DNA of 23,742 nt from a virus, in IMG/VR virus record IMGVR_UViG_3300032092_000259, positions 1-23,742 of that record, one strand, 5' to 3'. The position numbers and the translations under genes were made by a program. Under the pieces are notes generated by a model. That model was not told the DNA's origin and did no database searches. It was given only the letters and a program-made list of their open reading frames with translations. Shown here one piece after another: positions 7,449-14,236 of the stretch (position 1 is the first letter of the stretch; each line of letters opens with the position of its first letter).

Positions 7449-7793
7449 CTACTGCTTGCGGAGCAAGCGGCCCGCGGCGTAGCCCGCGACCGCACCACCG
7501 CCGACACCGATACCGATGTTGAGAGGGCTCAGTTCCCACCAGCCCTGCGTGGCGCCGAGATACGCGGCTCCGCCGCCGAGGACTGCGCCGCCGCCGGCGT
7601 ACATTACGTCCTCTTTCGTCACCCAGCTGTCGGCAGACTTCACGATCTGGTCTCGGTTTGCCTGAAGGCCGCGAATGCGGGCCTCGGTGGCCTGCCGCCA
7701 GGCGTGGTCCTCGGCTCGATCGTTCTGGTAGATCTCTACCAGCTCGTTGATGTTCAAGGTCGTCTCAACTGCTGCGGGCTTGGCTGCTGCCAT
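7449..7793 (-). CDS. Small two-helix glycine-zipper membrane protein, 114 aa
   Basis: I chose the ATG at 7793 because GGAG lies 9 bases ahead of it; the longer GTG start at 7835 has no ribosome-binding site and would fall inside a palindrome. Residues 10-57 form a charged helix, probably a coiled coil. Residues ~63-84 and ~91-110 are Gly/Ala-rich hydrophobic segments (YAGGGAVLGGGAAYLGA and IGIGVGGGAVAGYAAG), followed by a basic end, LLRKQ. This could be a membrane protein of two helices, such as a holin-like or inner-membrane protein, or a virion protein like the other glycine-zipper proteins here. It lies just downstream of the regulator gene on the same strand, so they may form one leftward unit. 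Confidence 0.7.
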   Translation of the reverse strand: MAAAKPAAVETTLNINELVEIYQNDRAEDHAWRQATEARIRGLQANRDQIVKSADSWVTKEDVMYAGGGAVLGGGAAYLGATQGWWELSPLNIGIGVGGGAVAGYAAGRLLRKQ

Positions 7794-7814
7794 TTGTCGG
7801 ATCTCCGTCCGTGT

Positions 7815-7838
7815 TTTGTGCCTATGATTGGGCACAAA
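7815..7838. promoter_or_regulatory. Perfect palindrome TTTGTGCC-N8-GGCACAAA (candidate operator)
   Basis: Two perfect 8-bp half-sites separated by 8 bp (TTTGTGCC at 7815-7822, GGCACAAA at 7831-7838). It lies between the leftward regulator gene (ends 7855) and the membrane-protein gene (starts 7793), just upstream of the latter's ribosome-binding site. There is no T tract on either side, so a terminator is unlikely. The centre-to-centre spacing of 16 bp is about one and a half helical turns. The adjacent helix-turn-helix protein is an obvious candidate to bind it, but that is inference. Confidence 0.5.
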
Positions 7839-7854
7839 TAATTATGGCAGTTAT

Positions 7855-8565
7855 TTACTTATTTTTTTTTACACCAAGCACCGCATCGAGCGCGTCGACA
7901 ACAGAAATTGTCGGCTCCTGCCTAAGCATCGCGTGAACATCCCCGTGTCCGCGCAGCCCTTCATACGTTACGGCCGCTGCGCGAATTCTGCGACGTCCCT
8001 CCGCCAATGAACGATGAGCTTCCTGTAGGGGCAATGAGGCAGAATATTCCGCAAGTCCTACAACTGACTCACTCATCGCCACGCAAAGGCGGAGCAGGGG
8101 CACCCAGGGTCGTACGTCTCCCGTAGCAGTGGCAATTACTGCAAAGTCGTTCTCATCAATCCGCAGGAAAACATCGACCCACGGTTCGACTTCCCTGAGT
8201 TCCCACTTTGAGAGCCGAAGCTGCCCGCAGCATGCAGTGTGCAGTTCTTTGCCGTACTCAGGAGTAATCGACAGCGGTACGGTGTTGGCATCGAGTAGCT
8301 TCAGTAATGTCTGCACGCTGAACTCTAGACGACGCAGGCGTGCGGTCATCAGGAGAATTTCTTGGCGAGAAACGGGACCCGCCCCATTATTTTCGGTACG
8401 CAGTCTCCGCAGTTCCTCAACCTCACCCGCCGGTATAAACTTTCCTCGTGCGTTACTTATGGACTTCGCGCTAAGAAAGCCTTTCCGGACGTAGGTGCGG
8501 ACAGAGCGCTCGGTGATCCCTAGGTGTTTCGCGGCCTCGGAGTAGGTAAGAAGCTCAGCAGCCAT
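7855..8565 (-). CDS. MerR/excisionase-type helix-turn-helix regulator, 236 aa
   Basis: The ATG at 8565 is preceded by AGGAAG eight bases upstream; the longer frame to 8625 would run into the divergent gene's start and is rejected. Residues 6-56 form a winged helix-turn-helix of the MerR/HTH_17 type: LTYSEAAKHLGITERSVRTY is the HTH and KSISNARGKFIPAGEVEEL fits the wing and following helix. Residues ~60-236 are helical with a possible coiled coil (LMTARLRRLEFSVQTLLKLL) that could dimerise it; no ligand-binding or metal-binding signature is visible. It is transcribed away from the head operon at 8625 and toward the small membrane protein, so it may control either or both. It lacks the K-x-A-[S/A] motif. 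Confidence 0.8.
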   Translation of the reverse strand: MAAELLTYSEAAKHLGITERSVRTYVRKGFLSAKSISNARGKFIPAGEVEELRRLRTENNGAGPVSRQEILLMTARLRRLEFSVQTLLKLLDANTVPLSITPEYGKELHTACCGQLRLSKWELREVEPWVDVFLRIDENDFAVIATATGDVRPWVPLLRLCVAMSESVVGLAEYSASLPLQEAHRSLAEGRRRIRAAAVTYEGLRGHGDVHAMLRQEPTISVVDALDAVLGVKKNK

Positions 8566-8579
8566 TACTCTGTTCTTCC

Positions 8580-8592
8580 TTTCGATTCGAAA
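8580..8592. promoter_or_regulatory. Small palindrome TTTCG-ATT-CGAAA in the divergent regulator/head-operon gap
   Basis: A perfect 5-bp inverted repeat with a 3-bp spacer in the 59-bp gap between the divergent regulator (start 8565) and head operon (start 8625). It partly overlaps the regulator's ribosome-binding region. It could be an autoregulatory site, but it is short enough to arise by chance, and I see no clear promoter hexamers. Confidence 0.25.
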
Positions 8593-8624
8593 TACTGATA
8601 ACCTCTGCTCGGAAGAAACCCACA

Positions 8625-9536
8625 ATGCCCACGCAAATTAGCCCAGATATGCTGATGAGCATCGCCCGCCAGGCGGCGGGCGAGTATCTTGCCCGAGGCA
8701 CCGACTTGACTACTGCTGTTGTCAAAGAGGCCTCGGCTAGTCGGCTACCGCTAACCGACGAGCATGTTAGGCGAATTTGCGAGATGACCTACCACGAGGC
8801 GTTTGAGCGTGCCTTTCATCAGAAGCGTGGTAGCCTAGATCGCTACATTTCGTTTGATCCGCCTGATGCGGTACAGTGCGCAAAGGAGCTGAAGGCTATG
8901 ACGGTTGAGAAGAAGGCATCTGCGCCCACACAGGGCCGCGCCCTCGCGCCGACAGAGTTCCTAAAGGCCGCCAGCGCGATGGCCGGTATCCCTGTCCGCG
9001 AAAAGTACCAGCCCATGAACGCTTACTTGGCAACCGTACTAACTCCAGACGTTGAGAAGGTTGCTGCGCAGGACAACTGGCACAACCCGATGGGCGATAT
9101 TGTTCGCGCCCATCAGGCACTCCGCGAGGCCATACGTAAGGTTGAGCTAGACCTTGAGTCGACAGAGCACGAGGCCAAGATTGCTTCGGCTCACTTAGCG
9201 GCTCAGTCGGTGCAGGCCTGCAAGGACGGCGCAGATGTTTCTGACGTCCTTAATCTTTGCTACCACGCCGCTGAGGGAACTGGCATTACGGTCAAGGTCG
9301 CGCACGACACTGTCTGTGAGATCGCCGAGGTTCTAAAGTCCCACGGCTTCGATACGCGTGTACGCGAGAAGACGGCTTCGTATGCGGAAGCAAACCTCTC
9401 TCATCCGATTGCTGTCGTATTTACTAAGGTCGCATCCCTGCGGGACTCTCAGGCACACCTAGCTACGGCAGCGGAAGACCTCCGCGCTGAGTACTCACTC
9501 TCTGCTCGGAAAGTTCGTGCCGCATTCCCCGGTTAA
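8625..9536 (+). CDS. Probable internal head protein with seven K-x-A-[S/A] motifs, 303 aa
   Basis: ATG at 8625 with GGAAG upstream. The protein is helical, Ala/Lys/Glu-rich and soluble. The N-terminal ~65 residues form a compact block (LARGTDLTTAVVKEASASRL then LTDEHVRRICEMTYHEAF) that looks like a conserved helical domain. K-x-A-[S/A] occurs at K34, K96, K114, K145, K185, K249 and K268, dividing the chain into pieces of about 18-64 residues. That arrangement suggests a precursor processed by the head protease, like T4 internal proteins, or a chain carrying many docking sites. It leads the head cassette and overlaps the next gene by 20 bp. Internal location is inferred, not shown. Confidence 0.75.
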   Translation: MPTQISPDMLMSIARQAAGEYLARGTDLTTAVVKEASASRLPLTDEHVRRICEMTYHEAFERAFHQKRGSLDRYISFDPPDAVQCAKELKAMTVEKKASAPTQGRALAPTEFLKAASAMAGIPVREKYQPMNAYLATVLTPDVEKVAAQDNWHNPMGDIVRAHQALREAIRKVELDLESTEHEAKIASAHLAAQSVQACKDGADVSDVLNLCYHAAEGTGITVKVAHDTVCEIAEVLKSHGFDTRVREKTASYAEANLSHPIAVVFTKVASLRDSQAHLATAAEDLRAEYSLSARKVRAAFPG

Positions 9537-10644
9537 AACTGCCGGCCTTAAGGCTTTGGCAGCTGGTGCGGTCCTAGGGGCTGGCGCAGTCACGGCCGCG
9601 CCACACTTCGCCGCTGGGATGCGCAAGTCCTTCCGCCCCCACCTTGAGGCGGCGGCCGTAAGAAATCAACTTGGTCCACTAGGTACAATGGGAGACCTAG
9701 GGCCAAATCAGTTTAAGTTTGCACATCTGGAGTCACCCATGAGCGCCTCTGTACCAGACGAAGTCTACGTTGCTGCTGCCCATGGGCACCTCTCCGAAAA
9801 TGAGGTTGCTCATTTGGAGTCTTTTGCTGGCGAGCTGACCAAGGGCGCGTCTTTCGCTCAAGGCCTTCAGTACGGGCTCGGAACTGCGGCAGCTAGCGCA
9901 GTTGGTGGTCTTGCTATGGTAGGCCTCTCCCATGGTATCCAGAGCGCATACGACTCCATGACATTTGAGAAGGACCTTCAGGCGACTCTGAAGACCCGTC
10001 CCGAGCTAAGCACGTACCCCAAAGAACAGGTGCGTCTTGTCTACCAGTCGCTGCGCCGCCTGAGCCCTGAGATCGCTAAGGATCCTCTGACCGCAGGTAC
10101 TTACCTGGTACGTCAGTTTGAGCGCCGTAACCCCAGCGACCCTCACTCTCTCCCGACGGTTGAGCTTGAGAGCGCGCGTACTCTTTCGCAGATCACGGGT
10201 GAGTTTGGAAAGCGTCGCGACAATGTGCGCGACGCGCTGCTACAGGCGAACGCGCAGGGCGTACAGGCCGGTGTAGGGTATATGCAAGAGTCTCGGCAGG
10301 CTAAGCGCCAGTCCGAGATGGAAGATCGCAAGATCAAGGCGTCCCTGCACCTTGAGGGGGAGAAGGCGCGCCTTCGCGACCAGTACAACATTGCTGGTGA
10401 GCAGCGTAAGGACCTAAAGGATAACACTGCGCAGAACCTTAGGGACCAACTGAGCGCAATGAACGCAGCCCACGGGACACGGACGGGCGAGCTTGAGCAG
10501 CAGCTTGCAGAGATGCGCAACCGCATGACAGCCGCAGAGGCCGCGCGGGACACCGCGCTCTCCTCCCTGACGCGTTCACAACGTGTTGGGCTTCAGCGCC
10601 AGCGAGATCTAATGATGCGCCGAGAAGCCCAAGGCAAGAAGTAA
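9517..10644 (+). CDS. Membrane-segment and coiled-coil protein, probable internal/ejected virion protein, 375 aa
   Basis: GTG start at 9517, inside the end of the previous gene, with a weak GGA upstream. Two Gly/Ala-rich hydrophobic segments lie at residues ~11-34 (LKALAAGAVLGAGAVTAAPH) and ~115-142 (GLGTAAASAVGGLAMVGLSHG). A compact helical block follows at ~150-205 (SPEIAKDPLTAGTYLVRQF), then a long polar coiled coil at ~260-345. One motif, K109 GAS, precedes the second hydrophobic segment. Membrane-active segments joined to a coiled coil suit a protein stored in the virion and released with the DNA, or a scaffold component. It is not portal-like in sequence. Function unproven. Confidence 0.7.
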   Translation: MPHSPVKTAGLKALAAGAVLGAGAVTAAPHFAAGMRKSFRPHLEAAAVRNQLGPLGTMGDLGPNQFKFAHLESPMSASVPDEVYVAAAHGHLSENEVAHLESFAGELTKGASFAQGLQYGLGTAAASAVGGLAMVGLSHGIQSAYDSMTFEKDLQATLKTRPELSTYPKEQVRLVYQSLRRLSPEIAKDPLTAGTYLVRQFERRNPSDPHSLPTVELESARTLSQITGEFGKRRDNVRDALLQANAQGVQAGVGYMQESRQAKRQSEMEDRKIKASLHLEGEKARLRDQYNIAGEQRKDLKDNTAQNLRDQLSAMNAAHGTRTGELEQQLAEMRNRMTAAEAARDTALSSLTRSQRVGLQRQRDLMMRREAQGKK

Positions 10645-10654
10645 GGAGTCTCTC

Positions 10655-12514
10655 TTGGAAAAGGTCTCCCTATTTCGTGGTACCAACGGAGAAGGACGCC
10701 CGCTCATCCATCGTGTTGAGCCGGGGTCTGCTTACGGTATTTCTCAGACAGGAGACCTATCCAAGACTGCCTCACACGAGCACCTGCCACAGGTGCAGGA
10801 GCTGATTGAGTCACTCGCCCCACAGCCTGGGCGGCTGTACCTAATCAACTCCGCAATTGGGGCCGGCGAGTACGTAGGGTTTAATCTACGAGGCGACTGG
10901 TTTACCGAGCGCGGGCTACTGCATACGCCGCCGGGCTGGGACAAGATCCCTGTCTGGGATATCGATGCGCGCCGCCGGGCCGCAAACATGACAGAGTCGG
11001 TGCCGGGCTGGGGTGATCAAGCGTGGGGATACCCTACCTTTTACAATGCACACCGTTTTCGGCACCACGTCAACAAAGACCCAGAGAAGGCGTACGGATT
11101 TATTCAAGGGGCTTTCTACGACCACCGTATGCACCGCGTTGTGCTGGTGTCAGAGCTTGTACGGGACATGTGTGAGAGCCTAAATGCTCTCGATATTTAC
11201 GAGCGGATTGAGCGTGGTGAGTTCCCGGACTCGTCAATGGGCGCAAAAGTGCCCTATGACGAGTGTGCCATCTGCGGGACTAAGGCCCGCAATCCGGCCG
11301 AATACTGCAGGCACGTGAATAATCAGGATCCCTTGTTCGGCATGAACAAGATCCTCGCAGACGGTCGGAAGTGCGGTGTCTACAATCACCATCCTCGTTT
11401 CTTTGATGATTCTTTTGTATTTGTTGGGGCCGAGAGATCCGCCAAGGTCATGTCCTTAGTAAATGACCGGGTCAAGGGCACCAATAAGTACTCACAGAAA
11501 ATCTACCCATTCCAGACTCCCGGCGCAAAGCTCGCATCTGTTGAGCTTACTCCCCGACAGGAAGAGAACCGAACCATGCGAGACGTGGTGCGGAAGATGG
11601 AAGAGCGAAAGCAGGGAGAGCGCGTAGAGGACAGGCTTACGCAGGCCCTTGAAGGCATCCCGCAGGGCAATCGAATTGAGCGGGCTGCTGCTGTTGCTTT
11701 TGCACGGCAGGCAAAGAAGAAGGATGCTCCTGACGCACTGAAAGCTGTTGAGGAGAACTTCCAAGCTACCTACGGGCAGCCCTTAGACCACTTCTCGTAC
11801 CTACGAGAGAAGGTTGAGGGCGCTTCTGGGTTTGGCTCTGAAACAAAGATGGCTTCCTTGAGCAAGTGGGCGGAGATGTTGAAGAACATCCCTGCGCCCT
11901 CCCCCAGCCAACTCTCTATTGTGAAAAGCCACGCATCTAGGATGCCCGGACTGCCTACTCCCCTACTTCAGGACTTGGCAGCTACACCGGATGAGAGCCT
12001 GCGCGGACTTGCCCACCTCGGAATTGTGCTACGCCCTGACGAGTTTCAGTACATGGCGCTCGCCCGCGGCAATCGGGATGCAGCAGATGGCTACCGCTCT
12101 GGTGGAATTGTCTTCAAGTCTGCGCCGCTGGATATGGAGTGTATGCCGGAGTTCAATCCTGAGCCTCGTCCCAATGCCATGACGATGGACATACTACGTC
12201 AAGTGCTTGGTAGTCTCTTAGGACAGCGGTCATTTGCACCAGCAGCGGTCCGCATTCGCATTACACGCGTAATGCCTGTACAAGATCGGTCCGACTTTGA
12301 GCATACAGATCCAGTGCTCGATAAAATTTCCCAAGCCTACAACGACTACCGGGGCGGATTAATCTTCTCTCGTCCCGCGCTGCACCATTTACAACTACCG
12401 GAAACTGCGGATATCTTCGATCTCGGACAAGAGGTCAAGCTGGCCGATGCTTCCGCAGAGCTTTCAAGACTTCTTTTCCACCTAGCGTACTGGCATACTC
12501 TGCCAGTCGGTTAG
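10655..12514 (+). CDS. Putative prohead maturation protease with a CCCH zinc site and long C-terminal extension, 619 aa
   Basis: TTG start at 10655, six bases after AAGGAG. Residues ~130-200 match the pattern of herpesvirus/HK97-type head proteases: a His cluster (NAHRFRHHVNKDP, H133/H137/H138), a GFIQGAFYD strand, a VVLVSEL strand and PDSSMGAKVP, where S193 or S194 would be the nucleophile. Directly after it, C204-x2-C207, C218 and H220 make a likely zinc knuckle, and PRFFDDSFVFVGAE (248-260) ends the core. Residues ~300-619 are extra and of unknown role, perhaps a scaffold-like or docking part. K-x-A-S occurs at K37, K292 and K398, which could be self-processing sites flanking the ~250-residue core. 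Position just before the scaffold-like gene fits. Fold assignment is from motif reading only. Confidence 0.6.
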   Translation: MEKVSLFRGTNGEGRPLIHRVEPGSAYGISQTGDLSKTASHEHLPQVQELIESLAPQPGRLYLINSAIGAGEYVGFNLRGDWFTERGLLHTPPGWDKIPVWDIDARRRAANMTESVPGWGDQAWGYPTFYNAHRFRHHVNKDPEKAYGFIQGAFYDHRMHRVVLVSELVRDMCESLNALDIYERIERGEFPDSSMGAKVPYDECAICGTKARNPAEYCRHVNNQDPLFGMNKILADGRKCGVYNHHPRFFDDSFVFVGAERSAKVMSLVNDRVKGTNKYSQKIYPFQTPGAKLASVELTPRQEENRTMRDVVRKMEERKQGERVEDRLTQALEGIPQGNRIERAAAVAFARQAKKKDAPDALKAVEENFQATYGQPLDHFSYLREKVEGASGFGSETKMASLSKWAEMLKNIPAPSPSQLSIVKSHASRMPGLPTPLLQDLAATPDESLRGLAHLGIVLRPDEFQYMALARGNRDAADGYRSGGIVFKSAPLDMECMPEFNPEPRPNAMTMDILRQVLGSLLGQRSFAPAAVRIRITRVMPVQDRSDFEHTDPVLDKISQAYNDYRGGLIFSRPALHHLQLPETADIFDLGQEVKLADASAELSRLLFHLAYWHTLPVG

Positions 12515-12530
12515 AAACACCTCGGCCGAG
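12489..12530. repeat. Hairpin plus palindrome at the protease/scaffold junction
   Basis: ACTGGCA/TGCCAGT (7-bp arms, 5-base loop, 12489-12507) lies over the last codons of the protease-like gene, and the perfect palindrome CTCGGCCGAG lies at 12521-12530 in the 64-bp gap before the scaffold-like gene. There is no T tract. They might mark an RNA processing point or partial terminator that sets the different expression of the two genes. Confidence 0.35.
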
Positions 12531-12578
12531 AGGGAGAACCTCGAAGACGCCTTCTTCACCCACAGGAGTAAATCCATC

Positions 12579-13622
12579 ATGTCAATTTTCGATACACTGG
12601 TTGAGTCGGGCGTTACCCAGGAAGACCTGGAGAAGGCCGCATCCGCACGTCTTTTTGCCGAGGCCGCAGCGGCCGAGGGCATCGACCTCTCTGAGCTGAC
12701 CGAGGACCAGGCCGAGGAGCTGTACGACTTCTGGGCCAACGGCGGTGAGGAGTACGCCAAGGAGGCGTCTGCTGAGGAGATGCTCGCCGAGGCCGCCGTC
12801 AAGGAGGCTTCCGCTAAGCTCGCCGAGGCCGAGTACATCGGCCGCTACATGGCGCGCGTATACGCCGACGAGATGAACAAGATTGCGGCGGACGAGGAGA
12901 CCCCGGGCCGGCTCCGCTCTATGGGCCACGGCATTCGTGAAGACGCCGAGCATCTCGGTCGCAAGCTCCGTTCGGGCGTCGGCTACGACGACCTAAAGTC
13001 CGGCATCTCGGCTCTCCGCAAGGGCGGCAAGGACATGTCGAAGGCCGAGATGGCAGCCGCGTACAGGCAGGTTGGTAAGGGCGGTCTCCGCGCGGGCCTA
13101 GCGGCGGGTGCGGTTGGTGCGGCGGGCTACGGCGCGAAGAAGCTCCACGATGCCCACAAGAAGCAGTCTTCCGCTCTCGATGAGATCGTCGAGGCACGCG
13201 CACTTGAGCTTCTTCAGGCCGCTACCTATGAGAAGGTTGCGCAGCGTACGGCGACCGAAGCCGCCAAGGATCTTCTCACCGCCCGGCACGTCCGCAAGAA
13301 CGTCAGTGACGTGGCGGGGGAAGGTGCAGGCGCCATGGACAAGCTCAAGGCCTACGCGAAGATCCTCCGCGGTAAGGCGGGTAACGAGGCGATGACCTCC
13401 GAGGCTCGTAAGTCCCTTGCGGCACAGGCCGGTCTGGCGGCGGGCGTAGGCGCGGCGGGCTACGGCGCTAAGAAGCTGCATGACGCCCACAAGAAGGAGT
13501 CGTCGGCGTTTGAGGAGCTGGCCCTCGTTCGCGCGTACGAGCTGCTTGAGGAGGCCGAGGCCGAGAACGAGCTGGACGAGGCGGCTCTCGACCTCCTCCG
13601 CGCGAACGGCTACGACGTCTGA
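12579..13622 (+). CDS. Acidic, Ala-rich scaffold-like protein with duplicated glycine-zipper segment, 347 aa
   Basis: ATG at 12579 with AGGAG ten bases upstream and strongly GC-ending codons, as in the capsid genes, which suggests high expression. Residues 1-110 are acidic helix rich in Ala and Glu with motifs K19 AAS, K61 EAS, K75 EAS and K101 IAA. A Gly-rich hydrophobic segment followed by KKLHDAHKK occurs twice, at residues 172-212 and 284-323, each followed by a short amphipathic helix ending ELL. The C-terminus is acidic helix. Acidic Ala/Glu helices directly after the protease gene are typical of prohead scaffolds that are digested during maturation, but the two hydrophobic segments are unusual for a plain scaffold. 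The role is inferred. Confidence 0.65.
   Translation: MSIFDTLVESGVTQEDLEKAASARLFAEAAAAEGIDLSELTEDQAEELYDFWANGGEEYAKEASAEEMLAEAAVKEASAKLAEAEYIGRYMARVYADEMNKIAADEETPGRLRSMGHGIREDAEHLGRKLRSGVGYDDLKSGISALRKGGKDMSKAEMAAAYRQVGKGGLRAGLAAGAVGAAGYGAKKLHDAHKKQSSALDEIVEARALELLQAATYEKVAQRTATEAAKDLLTARHVRKNVSDVAGEGAGAMDKLKAYAKILRGKAGNEAMTSEARKSLAAQAGLAAGVGAAGYGAKKLHDAHKKESSAFEELALVRAYELLEEAEAENELDEAALDLLRANGYDV
13092..13547 (+). repeat. Internal duplication of ~120 bp within the scaffold-like gene
   Basis: Copy 1 at 13092-13214 and copy 2 at 13428-13547 encode nearly the same ~40 residues (AGLAAG...GAAGYGAKKLHDAHKK followed by an SSA...ELL helix). Copy 2 is one codon shorter. The DNA is also close in the core coding for GAAGYGAKKLHDAHKK, so the duplication is fairly recent or maintained by gene conversion. 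Confidence 0.85.
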
Positions 13623-13630
13623 GGTAACTA

Positions 13631-14200
13631 GTGCCTGCTTGGATCCACAATCGCGCTGAGCGTATCCTTCGGAAAAACCCGAACATGGATGAGGGCGAAG
13701 CTTTTGCGATTGCGACCCAGCAGGCACACGCCTTAGGTAAGTCACCTAAAGGGTACGGTACTTCGGAGGGCCGCGCAGAAGCCCACCGTAAGTACCGTAC
13801 CCCGCAGGATGATCAGAAGACCGCTTCTGCATTTATGTGGGATGCGTTCTTTTCAGAGGTCGAGAAAATTGCTGCCCTTATGCCAAAGGGCGGGCTTTCT
13901 GCCCTCGCAAAAACCAAGCCCATATCTTTTAAGGCACCTAGCGAAGCGAGTGTCTTTGCTAAAATGACGCGAACCGCCCCTCTTAATTCTACCGGAATTA
14001 AGGGCGCGCCGAATCCCACTCACCGTGTTGCACAAGGTGGCGTGCCCGCCACTACCGCGGTGCCCACGGGAGTGAAGTCCCCATTTGGGGCAGCCGCAGG
14101 TGCTCCGACAGGGGTGGCGCCTCCGAGTGCCACAACATCTACTGTATCTACTGTAAAGCCGAACAACCCCTCTTCTTCGGGCGGCGGCTTTACTCCATAA
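13631..14200 (+). CDS. Protein with N-terminal W-I-H/AIATQQAH domain, KTAS/EKIAA tag and Pro/Thr-rich tail, 189 aa
   Basis: GTG start at 13631, seven bases after GAGG. Three parts can be seen. Residues 1-57 form a small basic domain (AWIHNRAERIL, GEAFAIATQQAHALGKSP, then a KGYGTSEGRAEAHRKY loop), a type I have seen on other phage proteins but whose function I do not know. Residues 62-84 carry K63 TAS and the amphipathic AFFSEVEKIAALMP (K79 IAA), which matches the tag in the 55-aa protein at 3858. Residues ~100-189 are low-complexity Pro/Ala/Thr/Ser, ending GGGFTP. The basic domain could bind nucleic acid or another virion part, with the tag joining it to the head. This is inference. Confidence 0.7.
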   Translation: MPAWIHNRAERILRKNPNMDEGEAFAIATQQAHALGKSPKGYGTSEGRAEAHRKYRTPQDDQKTASAFMWDAFFSEVEKIAALMPKGGLSALAKTKPISFKAPSEASVFAKMTRTAPLNSTGIKGAPNPTHRVAQGGVPATTAVPTGVKSPFGAAAGAPTGVAPPSATTSTVSTVKPNNPSSSGGGFTP

Positions 14201-14236
14201 TACCCACTACTCCCTCTTCCCAATCGAGGCCCGAAA

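Noticed and set aside
7794-7835. GTG start extending the small membrane protein by 14 residues
   Set aside because: No ribosome-binding site, and it would begin within the perfect palindrome; the ATG at 7793 has GGAG at a good distance.
7815-7838. Reading the palindrome as an intrinsic terminator of the regulator gene
   Set aside because: No T tract follows the stem on either strand.
9517-10644. Portal protein assignment for the 375-aa protein
   Set aside because: It has two Gly/Ala hydrophobic segments and a long coiled coil, is short for a portal, and lacks a wing/stem-like mixed fold.
13098-13745. 215-aa open frame on the minus strand
   Set aside because: Antisense to the scaffold-like gene, which has strong codon bias and a start signal; the minus frame is a by-product of that bias.
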